DNA of 64,000 bases from Alcanivoracaceae bacterium. GTDB lineage: Bacteria; Pseudomonadota; Gammaproteobacteria; Pseudomonadales; Alcanivoracaceae. The stretch spans positions 310,001 to 374,000 of the forward strand of contig JAGLCJ010000003.1 of assembly GCA_023146255.1 (NCBI GenBank), given 5' to 3'. This document shows, one piece after another, positions 8,079-16,103 of this stretch. Below the pieces are notes generated by a model, which saw nothing but the letters and a program-made list of their open reading frames with translations, did not search any database and was not told where the DNA came from. Numbering within the stretch: the stretch's first letter is position 1; every line of letters begins with the position of its first letter. A program made the position numbers and the translations under genes.

Positions 8079-8682
8079 CCGGACTAGCGGGCGGGATCCC
8101 TTGCAGGTTGCTCCGGAGGCAGGCTGGCGAGGCCCGTCACAGCCAGTAATTGCTCCGAAGATCCGCGGCAGCGGGCGCCTGAGCCGTGGTCTTGCAATGT
8201 TGCTCGGTCGCGGTCACGGTGTCCGTGCAACGAATCTGTTTTTGACCCTGTCGCGCCACCCTTTGCTGTTTTTCCCCTGGCTGCTATATGCCTCTCGACT
8301 GATCCCTTACGGACGCTTGGATCGTCGTGATGTCGAGCTGGTAATCCTGCGCGTAGCATGGTTGACCCGCTGTCATTACGAGTGGAACCAGCATGTCGTG
8401 ATTGCACGTCAGGCGGGTTTGAGCGATGCCGAAATTCTGGCCGTCACGGAAGGCCAGCGCGGGGCCAGCGAGGCTCGTATTGAAATGCTATTCAGGGCCT
8501 GCGACGAGGTGATTTCTGAAGGCATGTTGAGCGCGGCAACCCATCAAGCACTAATTCCCTGGTTCGATGAAAAAAGTCGTATCGAGTTGTTGTTTCTGAT
8601 CGGCCAGTATCAGATGCTGGCCGGCGTGATTCATGGCCTGGGAGTGCAGCTTGAGAGTGACACGGATATTGCTGTCGGCTGA
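8071..8682 (+). CDS. Carboxymuconolactone decarboxylase/AhpD-like protein
   Basis: A 203-residue protein. The segment LVILRVAWLTRCHYEWNQHV (about residues 90-109) is the core of the CMD/AhpD fold, with a single Cys and a downstream His rather than the CxxC pair of peroxidase-type members. This form is common beside hydroxylases and ring-cleavage enzymes, where it is thought to act as a decarboxylase or isomerase-like enzyme. The start at 8071 has a strong GGAGGGAG ribosome-binding site and overlaps the GST gene by 8 bases; it closes the operon begun at 2531. Confidence 0.88.
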   Translation: MSSRTSGRDPLQVAPEAGWRGPSQPVIAPKIRGSGRLSRGLAMLLGRGHGVRATNLFLTLSRHPLLFFPWLLYASRLIPYGRLDRRDVELVILRVAWLTRCHYEWNQHVVIARQAGLSDAEILAVTEGQRGASEARIEMLFRACDEVISEGMLSAATHQALIPWFDEKSRIELLFLIGQYQMLAGVIHGLGVQLESDTDIAVG

Positions 8683-8693
8683 TCAGTAAAGCG

Positions 8694-9419
8694 ATGCGAT
8701 CGAGATACGCTCGTCTGGACCGCTTTCTCAGTCAGCGTCTTGGCCAGAGTCGGCGCGAGATCCAGCGGCTGCTGGCTAGCGGTCGGGTGCGAATCGACGA
8801 TGCGGTAACGCGGGATGGCCAGCAGCAGGTTGGTCCGTTTTCACGGGTCCAGCTGGATGCCGAGCTGCTGCAAGCCGACCAGGCCCGCTATCTGATGCTG
8901 AACAAGCCGGCCGGGGTGGTCAGTGCCACCCGTGACACCAGGCACCGTACGGCGCTTGATCTGCTCGATGAGGCCACCGGCGATGATCTTCATATCGCCG
9001 GCCGTCTGGATTTCCACTCCACGGGTTTGTTGCTGCTGACCAATGATGGTAACTGGTCACGCCAGCTCAGCACTCCCGGAAACCGGGTCAGCAAGCGGTA
9101 TCGGGTCACCCTGGAGAAGCCGCTTTCCGAGGACTATGTGCGCGCGTTTGCCGAGGGCATGTGGTTTGAACATGAGGGCATTACCACCCGCCCGGCCGGA
9201 CTGGTGATTCTCAGCGATCATGTCGCCGAGGTAACCTTGACCGAAGGCCGCTATCACCAGATCAAGCGCATGTTTGGCCGGTTCCGCAATCGGGTGCTGA
9301 CGCTGCACCGTTTTGCGGTAGGTGATCTGCTGCTGGACCCGGGGCTCGAAACCGGCACCAGCCGCGCCCTGACCAAGGCAGAAGTGCTCGCTGCCAATCC
9401 GCTTTACCGGCCTGGGTGA
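8694..9419 (+). CDS. rsuA: RsuA-family rRNA pseudouridine synthase
   Basis: This 241-residue protein has an N-terminal S4 RNA-binding domain (RLDRFLSQRLGQSRREIQRL) and a pseudouridine synthase domain with the catalytic-Asp motif GRLDFHSTGLLLLTNDG and the later EGRYHQIKRMFG. Length and motif favour RsuA (16S rRNA U516 in E. coli) over the longer RluB/RluF forms; this assignment within the family is an inference. It starts 12 bases after the catabolic operon and its end overlaps the convergent small gene at 9404-9592 by 16 bases. Confidence 0.9.
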   Translation: MRSRYARLDRFLSQRLGQSRREIQRLLASGRVRIDDAVTRDGQQQVGPFSRVQLDAELLQADQARYLMLNKPAGVVSATRDTRHRTALDLLDEATGDDLHIAGRLDFHSTGLLLLTNDGNWSRQLSTPGNRVSKRYRVTLEKPLSEDYVRAFAEGMWFEHEGITTRPAGLVILSDHVAEVTLTEGRYHQIKRMFGRFRNRVLTLHRFAVGDLLLDPGLETGTSRALTKAEVLAANPLYRPG

Positions 9420-9592
9420 CCTTCTTTTTCCAGTCGGGTGATTTCCTTGTAAAGGCCTTCTGCCTCCTCGGTCAGGAAGGAGTATTGGCGGATATCGCCG
9501 CTACGCTGGCACAGCATGGCTTTTTCCAAAGTCTCGGCGTACTGCTTGCGCAGCTTCTTGAGGGGATCAGGCTTTAAAAACGAAAACATCAC
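9404..9592 (-). CDS. Small DUF6435-like protein
   Basis: A 62-residue protein (starts MFSFLKPDPLKKLRKQY after one extra Met) with heptad-like charged helices and the NGD/SGDIRQYSFLTEEAE region typical of the DUF6435 family of short conserved gammaproteobacterial proteins. No function is known. It overlaps the 3' end of the rsuA-like gene, an arrangement without room for a separate terminator. Confidence 0.75.
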   Translation of the reverse strand: MMFSFLKPDPLKKLRKQYAETLEKAMLCQRSGDIRQYSFLTEEAEGLYKEITRLEKEGHPGR

Positions 9593-9695
9593 AATGCTCC
9601 TGGGGCGGGGATGTGGTAAACCTTGCCATCGCCTACTGTGGCATCAACCCGGGGACGATGCTGTGAATGTTCCCGCTTAACCGGAAAGCTCCGTT

Positions 9696-10598
9696 ATGCC
9701 CCAGATAATCCTTCATGATGGTCAGCCCCTCCATGTCCGGATCATTGGACGAGGCAAGCCGGTCGTTCTGGTCCATGGCTTTGCCTCCAACTCGTCTCAC
9801 TGGCTGCCCAACGTACTGCCGCTGGCGCATCGCTATCGTTTTATCCTGCCGGATCTGCGTGGTTTTGGCCGTTCCTGCAGGACGCAAATTACTGACGAGA
9901 AAGTGTTCGATCAGTACGCCCGTGACCTGCACGATGTGCTCGAGCATTTTCAGCTTGATCAGACTGCGCTTGGCGGAATCTCCACCGGTGCTTATATCTG
10001 CCTGACCTATAACCGCCTGTACGGTTTTGACCGGGTCAGTAAATATCTGAACATCGAACACACACCGCAATCACGTATTGGTGAGGACTGGCAGCATGGG
10101 CTGTTTTCCGAAAAGCAGGATGAGTTGTTTGCCTGCTTCGAGCGTTTGCTGGAGATGGCGGAAGTCGCCGGGCCGGAAACTCCCTACTGGTCGCTGCCGG
10201 AGGAAGTGCGTCGTGAGTTTGCCCTGACTTTGACGCGGGTATTGTCGCGGGCACTGAATAACCCGGTTGCCCGCGGTGTAGCTCGTCTGGCCGGGCAGTA
10301 TGCCGAGCGCTTGCTGGCCGGGCCGGTGTTCCCGGTGGAAAACTGGTTTGCCTATATCCAGGTCATGCGCGCGTTCATGAACGGCAACGACACCCGCGCC
10401 GCGCTGGCCGGTATCAAGGTCCCTACCACGTTGATGATCGGGGCGCAGTCGCGGTTCTTTTCAACTGAAGGGCAGTTGGAGATTCAGCGTCATGTGCCGC
10501 ATGCAAAAGTGGTGACATTCGAACGTTCCGGGCATATCCCCATGCTCGACCAGCCGCTGAGATTCCAGCGCGAGTTTGCCCGCTTTCTGGCGCAGTAA
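9696..10598 (+). CDS. Alpha/beta hydrolase
   Basis: The 300-residue protein is a single alpha/beta hydrolase domain: oxyanion-hole HGFAS (about residues 27-31), PDLRGFGRS, nucleophile Ser in GGISTGAY (about 92-99) and catalytic His in SGHIPMLDQP near the C-terminus, with a helical cap between. No signal peptide is seen, so it should be cytoplasmic. It stands alone between the small DUF6435-like gene and the convergent GAF gene; substrate unknown. Confidence 0.9.
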   Translation: MPQIILHDGQPLHVRIIGRGKPVVLVHGFASNSSHWLPNVLPLAHRYRFILPDLRGFGRSCRTQITDEKVFDQYARDLHDVLEHFQLDQTALGGISTGAYICLTYNRLYGFDRVSKYLNIEHTPQSRIGEDWQHGLFSEKQDELFACFERLLEMAEVAGPETPYWSLPEEVRREFALTLTRVLSRALNNPVARGVARLAGQYAERLLAGPVFPVENWFAYIQVMRAFMNGNDTRAALAGIKVPTTLMIGAQSRFFSTEGQLEIQRHVPHAKVVTFERSGHIPMLDQPLRFQREFARFLAQ

Positions 10599-10635
10599 CT
10601 GCGGCAGAAACCGGGCAATACCAGTGCGTGGTTGA

Positions 10636-11082
10636 TCAGGATGCCAGTTTATGGTGCGTTTTCCTGGTCATGCAGTCCATCAGGTCGCGGCCTGCTTCGA
10701 ACAGCTCTTTGATGTCGCGATGAAAGAAGGTTCTGCTGTCTACGGTCTGAATGACCAGCACGCCGATTAACTCGCCGCTGCGCTCAAGAGGGATGCCCAG
10801 ATAGCTGGTGTAGCGCTCCTCGCCGGAACCATCAATATGGAAATATTCAGCATGGGTCTGGATATCCCGCGCCGCCACCGGTTTTGCGGTTCTGGCGACT
10901 TTGCCGGTCAGTCCCTGATGATAGCCCAGTTGTATTCCCACCGCTTTTTCAAGGCCGCAGGATGCCAGCATTTGCAGGCGTTGCTCCTGTGTATTGGCTA
11001 GGTAGAAGCTGCACACATCGACGCCCAGTACAGCCTTTACACGACTTACACGCTGGTGGATCAGAACTTCAGGTTCGTTCAT
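10636..11082 (-). CDS. Stand-alone GAF domain protein
   Basis: At 148 residues the protein is essentially one GAF domain: DVCSFYLANTQEQRLQMLAS, the GLTGKVARTAKPVAARDIQ strand-helix core and SYLGIPLERSGELIGVLVIQ. GAF domains bind cyclic nucleotides, haem, small ligands or act in redox sensing. Similar to the GAF of PtsP/NifA-type proteins, but here no effector domain is attached. It is divergent from modA (159-bp gap), so a sensory role in molybdate metabolism is possible but not shown. Confidence 0.85.
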   Translation of the reverse strand: MNEPEVLIHQRVSRVKAVLGVDVCSFYLANTQEQRLQMLASCGLEKAVGIQLGYHQGLTGKVARTAKPVAARDIQTHAEYFHIDGSGEERYTSYLGIPLERSGELIGVLVIQTVDSRTFFHRDIKELFEAGRDLMDCMTRKTHHKLAS

Positions 11083-11240
11083 GGCAGGAAAGTCCGGCTG
11101 GAAGACTTCATGTTCAAAGCAATTCGTGTGCCAGACAGATTCAAAGGCAATGTGCCAAGGCCAGCGGGGCAGCGGCAGGCTTGTGCCACTCCGGCATTTT
11201 GGCGATAGTACCGCGTCGCAGGTTTTCCAGAGGGCGAGGA

Positions 11241-11999
11241 ATGATCAGAGGGATTTGGCTGCTTGGTGCACTGCTGTTGATGCCGCTTGCGTCGACGGCA
11301 TCTGACAAGGTAACGGTCGCGCTTGCCAGTAATTTCAGCCAGGCCGCACGGGAAATCGCCGACGCTTTCGAGGCTCAGACCGGGCATCAGGTCCAGTTCA
11401 GTATTTCCTCCAGTGGCAAGCTGTATGCCCAGATCAGCCACGGCGCCCCTTTTGATGTATTCCTGTCAGCGGACGAAGAGCGTCCTGCCTTGCTGGAAGC
11501 GAATGGTCTGGTGGTGCCCGGCACCCGCAGAACCTATGCCACTGGCCGTCTGACACTCTGGTCCGTGGATAAGCGCTACGAGGGCAAGGACTGTGTCGCG
11601 GAACTGAAGGCGGGCAATTTTGACCGGTTGGCTATCGCCAATCCGAAAACAGCCCCCTACGGGGTTGCGGCGGAGGAAGCGCTCGCCGCTCTGGGGCCGG
11701 ACAATCAGGACCTGACTGCTCGCATTGCCATGGGCGAGTCCATAGCACAGGCCCTGCAGTTTGTTGCCAGTCGCAGTGCCAGTATGGGCTTTATTGCTAC
11801 CGCGCAGCTGAAGTTGCCGGATATACCGAAGGGCACCTGCCACTGGGAGGTGCCGGAGGAACTGCATACCCGTATTGAGCAGCAGGGGGTGCTGTTGAAA
11901 AGAGCCGAAGCTAATGTTGCTGCCAAGGCGTTTTTGGCATTTCTGGCGGGGGAGCAGGCTCGCGCCATCATCCTGAGCCATGGATACGGTCTTGAGTAA
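11241..11999 (+). CDS. modA: Molybdate ABC transporter, periplasmic binding protein
   Basis: A 252-residue protein with a Sec signal peptide (LLGALLLMPLASTAS) and the ModA pattern: VALASNFSQAAREIADAFEAQTG, SSSGKLYAQISHGAPFDVFLSAD, ATGRLTLWS and IANPKTAPYGVAAEEAL. ModA captures molybdate or tungstate through Ser and backbone contacts. The start at 11241 gives a clean signal peptide; reading frame continues upstream but without one. modB follows after 3 bases. No typical ModE box was recognised in the 159 bp upstream. Confidence 0.96.
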   Translation: MIRGIWLLGALLLMPLASTASDKVTVALASNFSQAAREIADAFEAQTGHQVQFSISSSGKLYAQISHGAPFDVFLSADEERPALLEANGLVVPGTRRTYATGRLTLWSVDKRYEGKDCVAELKAGNFDRLAIANPKTAPYGVAAEEALAALGPDNQDLTARIAMGESIAQALQFVASRSASMGFIATAQLKLPDIPKGTCHWEVPEELHTRIEQQGVLLKRAEANVAAKAFLAFLAGEQARAIILSHGYGLE

Positions 12000-12002
12000 A
12001 TA

Positions 12003-12701
12003 ATGGAGATTCTTCACTCCTGGTCCGAGAATATGCCCGGCCTTGGCCCTTTGTGGCTGTCGGTCAAGCTGGGACTGGTCACCACGGGCATCCTTATCCT
12101 GTTCGGAACGCCTCTGGCGTTCTGGCTTTCCCGCACTCGCTCTCATGCCAAAACCATTATCGAGGCGATGGTGGCGCTGCCGATTGTTTTGCCTCCCACG
12201 GTACTGGGTTTCTATTTGCTGATTCTGCTTGGCCCGAGCGGCGCCATCGGCAGCTACTGGCTCAAGCTTACCGGGGAAACGCTGACGTTCAGTTTTGGCG
12301 GGCTTGTTCTGGCCTCGATTCTCTACAGCATGCCGTTCGTGATTCAGCCCCTGCAGAATGCATTTGAAAGTGTCAGTCGCGGATTTGTCGAGGCTGCGGC
12401 AACGCTTGGCGCCCGGCCGCTGGATGTATTTTTTACCGTGGTGGTCCCGCTTGGCGCCCGGGGATTTCTAACTGCCGCCATCATGGGGTTCGCACACACG
12501 CTCGGTGAGTTCGGGGTGGTGTTGATGGTCGGTGGCAACATTCCCGGGCAGACTCGGGTGATATCCATCGCCATTTACGACCATGTCGAAGCGATGGAGT
12601 ATGGTCAGGCGCATGCGCTGGCGGCAATGCTGCTGGTGTTCAGTTTTGTCTGCATGTTTGCGCTCTATTTTATCAATCGCAGGTGGCGCCATGAGCATTG
12701 A
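12003..12701 (+). CDS. modB: Molybdate ABC transporter permease
   Basis: A 232-residue inner-membrane permease with about five hydrophobic helices. The ABC-permease EAA loop is visible as VEAAATLGARPLDVFFTVVVPLG (about residues 128-150), where it docks on ModC. LGEFGVVLMVGGNIPGQTRVISIAIYD is characteristic of ModB. It lies between modA (3-bp gap) and modC (11-bp overlap). Confidence 0.96.
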   Translation: MEILHSWSENMPGLGPLWLSVKLGLVTTGILILFGTPLAFWLSRTRSHAKTIIEAMVALPIVLPPTVLGFYLLILLGPSGAIGSYWLKLTGETLTFSFGGLVLASILYSMPFVIQPLQNAFESVSRGFVEAAATLGARPLDVFFTVVVPLGARGFLTAAIMGFAHTLGEFGVVLMVGGNIPGQTRVISIAIYDHVEAMEYGQAHALAAMLLVFSFVCMFALYFINRRWRHEH

Positions 12702-13815
12702 GGCTGGCCATGTTGCGGTTTCTCTGAGTCGCCCGGACTTTACTCTGGATGTAAACATTCGGGTTCCCAGCCATGGTGTGACAGGTATTTTTGGCGCTTC
12801 GGGCTGCGGCAAGACGACGCTGCTTCGCTGTATTGCCGGGCTCGAGCAAGGTGCCCGAGGAAGCGTCGGCTTCAATGGTGAGCTGTGGCAGGATGGCGAC
12901 CATTTCGTGCCGCCCTGGCAGCGACCGGTCGGTTATGTGTTTCAGGACGCCCGCCTGTTCCCGCATATGACCGTTGAACGCAATCTCCATTATGGTCGCC
13001 GTCGCTCCCGGGCGACTGCTGAGCTGACTTCACCGGGAGAAATCATTGCCATGCTCGGCATCGGTCATCTGCTTGATCGTCGACCGGCCCAGCTGTCCGG
13101 TGGTGAGAGGCAGCGAGCGTCTATTGCCCGGGCGCTACTGCGATATCCGTCTCTGGTGCTGATGGATGAGCCGCTGGCCAATCTTGATGCGGCTCGCAAG
13201 CACGAGATCATGCCTTTTCTTGACCGCTTACATGCCAGCCTCAAAGTGCCGATGCTGTATGTCAGTCACAGTCTGGATGAAATGACCCGCCTTTGTGATC
13301 ATCTGGTGGTGATGCAATCCGGCAAGGTGTTGGGGCAGGGCAGGTTGCACGACATGCTGATGCGCACCGACCTGCCGATTCTTGGTGGCGGAGAAGCCAG
13401 TACCGTGCTGGATGTCCGGGTGCTGGATTATGACCCGCAGTACCAGCTTTCCCGTCTGCAGTTTGCCGGTGGTGAAATTATTGTTCCCGGGCGTCATGGT
13501 GATCGTGATTGCCCGCTGCGTTTGCGCATCATGGCCAGCGATGTCAGCCTGTGCCGGGAACGACCACAGTCGAGCAGTATTCTGAATATCTTGCCGGCCG
13601 TGGTGGAAAGCCGGCAGGCGGAAGCTGGTGGTTATGTTCTGGTGCAGCTGCGAGTTGGAGAGGTGCGGATTCTGGCGAGGGTGACGCTGAAGTCTGCTGA
13701 GGCTCTGGAGCTGGTCCCGGGGCAGTCCCTGTTCGTGCAGATCAAGAGTGTTGCAGTGAAGAACTCTGCCGAGCAGATGGCTGTTGGTGAAGCAAATAAC
13801 AGGGAAACGATATGA
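12691..13815 (+). CDS. modC: Molybdate ABC transporter ATPase with C-terminal TOBE/Mop domain
   Basis: The 374-residue ATPase has Walker A GASGCGKT (about residues 32-39), signature LSGGERQR (about 133-140), Walker B SLVLMDEP with following LANLD, and the H-loop YVSHS. Residues about 290-360 form a molybdate-binding TOBE/Mop domain (SSSILNILPAVVESRQ), which in ModC allows intracellular molybdate to inhibit transport. The ATG at 12691 overlaps modB by 11 bases, and the stop overlaps the ATG of the next gene by four bases (ATGA), so the small protein at 13812 is translationally coupled to the transporter. Confidence 0.95.
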   Translation: MSIEAGHVAVSLSRPDFTLDVNIRVPSHGVTGIFGASGCGKTTLLRCIAGLEQGARGSVGFNGELWQDGDHFVPPWQRPVGYVFQDARLFPHMTVERNLHYGRRRSRATAELTSPGEIIAMLGIGHLLDRRPAQLSGGERQRASIARALLRYPSLVLMDEPLANLDAARKHEIMPFLDRLHASLKVPMLYVSHSLDEMTRLCDHLVVMQSGKVLGQGRLHDMLMRTDLPILGGGEASTVLDVRVLDYDPQYQLSRLQFAGGEIIVPGRHGDRDCPLRLRIMASDVSLCRERPQSSSILNILPAVVESRQAEAGGYVLVQLRVGEVRILARVTLKSAEALELVPGQSLFVQIKSVAVKNSAEQMAVGEANNRETI

Positions 13816-14378
13816 AAACGCGCGCACTGATTCTGCTTGCAGTAGTACTGGTTGTTGGCGGTGGCTATATCTGGTTTGTCGGCAAGGGCAGTAAACCGGC
13901 CTCGCGTCCTGCCGTGTCGCAAGCCGAAAAGCCGGTCAAGGCAGAAGGTGCAGGCGGAAATCGTCAGGATAATGCCGAGCAGGACGCGGACTGCGGAAAC
14001 GCTCTGGAGCTTTACTCCGGGCCGGAGCTGCTTTGGCGCAAGGGAGCAGATGAGGTGTCCGCCATGCCTGAGGCGAAAGCTCTCGAAGAGAGTCATCAGT
14101 CTGAGACCAGAGCACTGAATTTACTGGCGATTGGCAAGATGGCGCCGGATGTTACGGTTGTCGAGGTGGTGACCTGTGACGGCGCTATCGCCCGTTTCCC
14201 TCTCGACAAGCTGGAAAAGGATAACGAGCGTTTTTACGTTGGGGCAAATCGCCGTGGAGCGTTCAAGCTGATCGAGTTCTTTGACGGTACAGAGCACACG
14301 ATCATGCGGAATATCAGTCAGATCATTCTGAAGCCGGGTGGTCAGCGTCGGACCGGCACTGAGGCCGATCCGACGTAA
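13812..14378 (+). CDS. Small membrane-anchored protein coupled to modC
   Basis: A 188-residue protein with one N-terminal hydrophobic anchor (ALILLAVVLVVGGGYIWFV), a Pro/Ala/Lys linker and a periplasmic domain. Two cysteines stand in conserved-looking contexts, DCGNALELYS and VVTCDGAIARFPLDKLEKD, followed by GAFKLIEFF and MRNISQIIL. The lipoprotein at 22602-23168, also 188 residues, shares KCGS, FVSCDGIELSLDKAKV, GLLKLV and RMIKEIRF in the same order, so the two look like distant paralogues. The order LL-G/VxCDG/PLD/KLI/I-x-I faintly resembles the small molybdopterin-binding domain of sulfite-oxidase-like proteins; that is only an inference, helped by the mod context. Function unknown. Confidence 0.7.
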   Translation: MKTRALILLAVVLVVGGGYIWFVGKGSKPASRPAVSQAEKPVKAEGAGGNRQDNAEQDADCGNALELYSGPELLWRKGADEVSAMPEAKALEESHQSETRALNLLAIGKMAPDVTVVEVVTCDGAIARFPLDKLEKDNERFYVGANRRGAFKLIEFFDGTEHTIMRNISQIILKPGGQRRTGTEADPT

Positions 14379-14394
14379 CCGGTTGCAGGTTCAA

Positions 14395-15219
14395 TCAGGC
14401 ACGGATAATGGTGCCGACATCCTTGCCTGCGAGAGCTGCGGTGATCTGCCCCGGCTTGAGGCCGTTGACGATCTGCAGTTTCTTGATGTGAGCGCCGCGC
14501 TGCATGTACTCCAGCACAACGCGCTCGACAATCAGGTCGTCCTGACCATTGTCCAGCAGTTCCTTCGCGGTGATTTCCGGAATGAACTTGGCGTCCGGGT
14601 TTTTCTTCGGGTCATCGGTGTACAGGCCGTCTTCGTCCTTGATGTACAGCACGCCTTTGGCGCCGAGGAACTCCGCCATCAGGTAAACTCCGGCGTCAGT
14701 GCGGTTGGCCGGGATCAGGCCTTCCTTCTGCGACTTTTCCCAGAACTCGTTCGGCGGCATGCCCGAGGTGATCGGCAAGCAGCCGGCGTTGAGGAAGAAC
14801 GGCAGTTTTTCCAGCTCTTCCGGATAGCACATGATGCCGCCGTGCTTGGCAGTGAGAATCTGCAGCATACGCGCGTTCTGTACCGGCACGCTGGCGCCGA
14901 GGCGGGCAAGCATACCGGTGGGCAGGCTCAGGTCCAGACCGAGGGAGTAGACGTGGCGGGCACGAGTGCCGCCGCCGGCAGCGAGAATGAAGTTGGTGCC
15001 GTTTTTCTTCGCTGCAACCAGCTCTTCAAGAATCGGGTAAACCGCTTCACGGCCACGATCCATCACGCTCTGGCCGCCGATCTTGATTACCCATACATCC
15101 GGCAGCACGGTAACGGTGTCACGGCTGGCCAGTTTTTCGTGCATTTCGTGCCCGGACAGGGATTGGCCTGCCAGAGCGTTATCCATGCCGGCGATCCAGA
15201 TTTTTCCATCTTTTTTCAT
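14395..15219 (-). CDS. mosB: Molybdenum storage protein subunit beta
   Basis: A 274-residue amino-acid-kinase-fold protein related to UMP kinase. It closely follows the MosB pattern of Azotobacter vinelandii: VIKIGGQSVMDRGREAVYP, GGGTRARHVYSLGLDL, SGMPPNEFWE, NRTDAGVYLMAEFLGAKG, IKDEDGLYTDDPKKNPDA, LQIVNGLKPGQ and a C-terminal AALAGKDVGTIIRA. In the known complex, (alpha-beta)3 cages use ATP to compact molybdate into polyoxomolybdate clusters in the cytoplasm. It lies 16 bases after mosA and converges on the mod operon; together they make a molybdenum uptake-and-storage locus. The length matches the family. Confidence 0.9.
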   Translation of the reverse strand: MKKDGKIWIAGMDNALAGQSLSGHEMHEKLASRDTVTVLPDVWVIKIGGQSVMDRGREAVYPILEELVAAKKNGTNFILAAGGGTRARHVYSLGLDLSLPTGMLARLGASVPVQNARMLQILTAKHGGIMCYPEELEKLPFFLNAGCLPITSGMPPNEFWEKSQKEGLIPANRTDAGVYLMAEFLGAKGVLYIKDEDGLYTDDPKKNPDAKFIPEITAKELLDNGQDDLIVERVVLEYMQRGAHIKKLQIVNGLKPGQITAALAGKDVGTIIRA

Positions 15220-15235
15220 GGTCGATTACTCCTTG

Positions 15236-16075
15236 TTATTTCGCGCGGCTGGACTTGACGACGGTGCCAACTGGCTCGCCCTTCAATGCCCGCTCCAGAT
15301 TGTCGATCTCGAGGCCGTTGATGACCTGAATCTGGCGAACAGTTCTGGCGTTCTCCAGCGTACGAAGCAGCTCGCGTTCGATCGGCATGTCAGGCAGGTT
15401 ACGCTCAAGCAGTTCTTTTGCCGTGATCTCGCGGATCAGTTCTGCCTTCGGATTTTTCTGCGGGTCGTCGGTGTAGATGCCGTCAACGTCCTTGACGTAA
15501 AGGACGCTCTTGGCGCCCATGATTTCTGCCATCAGGAACAGGCCGGTGTCCGGGCCGTTATCCGGCAGCTGGCCGGCTTCCACTGAAGGCGGCTCCCAGA
15601 AATGGTAGGGCGGCTGACCAATACAAACCGGAATCATGCCGTTCTTCAGGAACAGCTGCAGATCCTGGAAGTGATCCTTGACGAAGGTGATGCCGCCATG
15701 TGGCGCCAGCAGAAACTGCAGGATGTCGCGATTGTTCTCTTCAACACCGCCAACGATGCGAGCCAGGCCACCAATCGGCAGGCCCAGATCAATACCGATC
15801 GAATAGGTATGACGGGCGCGGGCGCCACCACCCACGCCGATTACCATGCGGTGATCCGCGTTCAGGCGGGCAATCGCTTCCACCAGCGGCAGAATTGCTT
15901 CAGCACCGCGGTCCATAATGCTGCGGCCACCAACACAGATCATGTTGACGTCTGGCACCATGCCCTTGACGACCGTGGCATCGGTTTCCTTGATCAGACG
16001 CCGGCTGACCAGGCTCTCCCTCATTAAACCGCTAGAAATATGGGTCCTTCCGTCCCCCTTGAGCAGCTGCGACAT
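15236..16075 (-). CDS. mosA: Molybdenum storage protein subunit alpha
   Basis: This 279-residue protein is a paralogue of the adjacent mosB product with the same amino-acid-kinase core: MICVGGRSIMDRGAEAILP, GGGARARHTYSIGIDLGLP, QPPYHFWEPP, DTGLFLMAEIMGAKS, VKDVDGIYTDDPQKNPKA, IQVINGLEI and GEPVGTVVK. The AEAILPLVEAI segment is closer to MosA than MosB, so alpha is the likelier label, although both subunits are similar. A GGAT/AAAGGAGA-type ribosome-binding site precedes the ATG at 16075. It follows the membrane protein at 16104-17327 by 28 bases and is probably cotranscribed with it. Confidence 0.88.
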   Translation of the reverse strand: MSQLLKGDGRTHISSGLMRESLVSRRLIKETDATVVKGMVPDVNMICVGGRSIMDRGAEAILPLVEAIARLNADHRMVIGVGGGARARHTYSIGIDLGLPIGGLARIVGGVEENNRDILQFLLAPHGGITFVKDHFQDLQLFLKNGMIPVCIGQPPYHFWEPPSVEAGQLPDNGPDTGLFLMAEIMGAKSVLYVKDVDGIYTDDPQKNPKAELIREITAKELLERNLPDMPIERELLRTLENARTVRQIQVINGLEIDNLERALKGEPVGTVVKSSRAK

Positions 16076-16103
16076 CTCTTTCTCCTTTGGATTGATTTCT
16101 CGG

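Noticed and set aside
11083..11240. ModE-box or molybdenum-cofactor riboswitch upstream of modA
   Set aside because: No ATCGnTATATA-type inverted repeat and no convincing Moco RNA stem order was seen.
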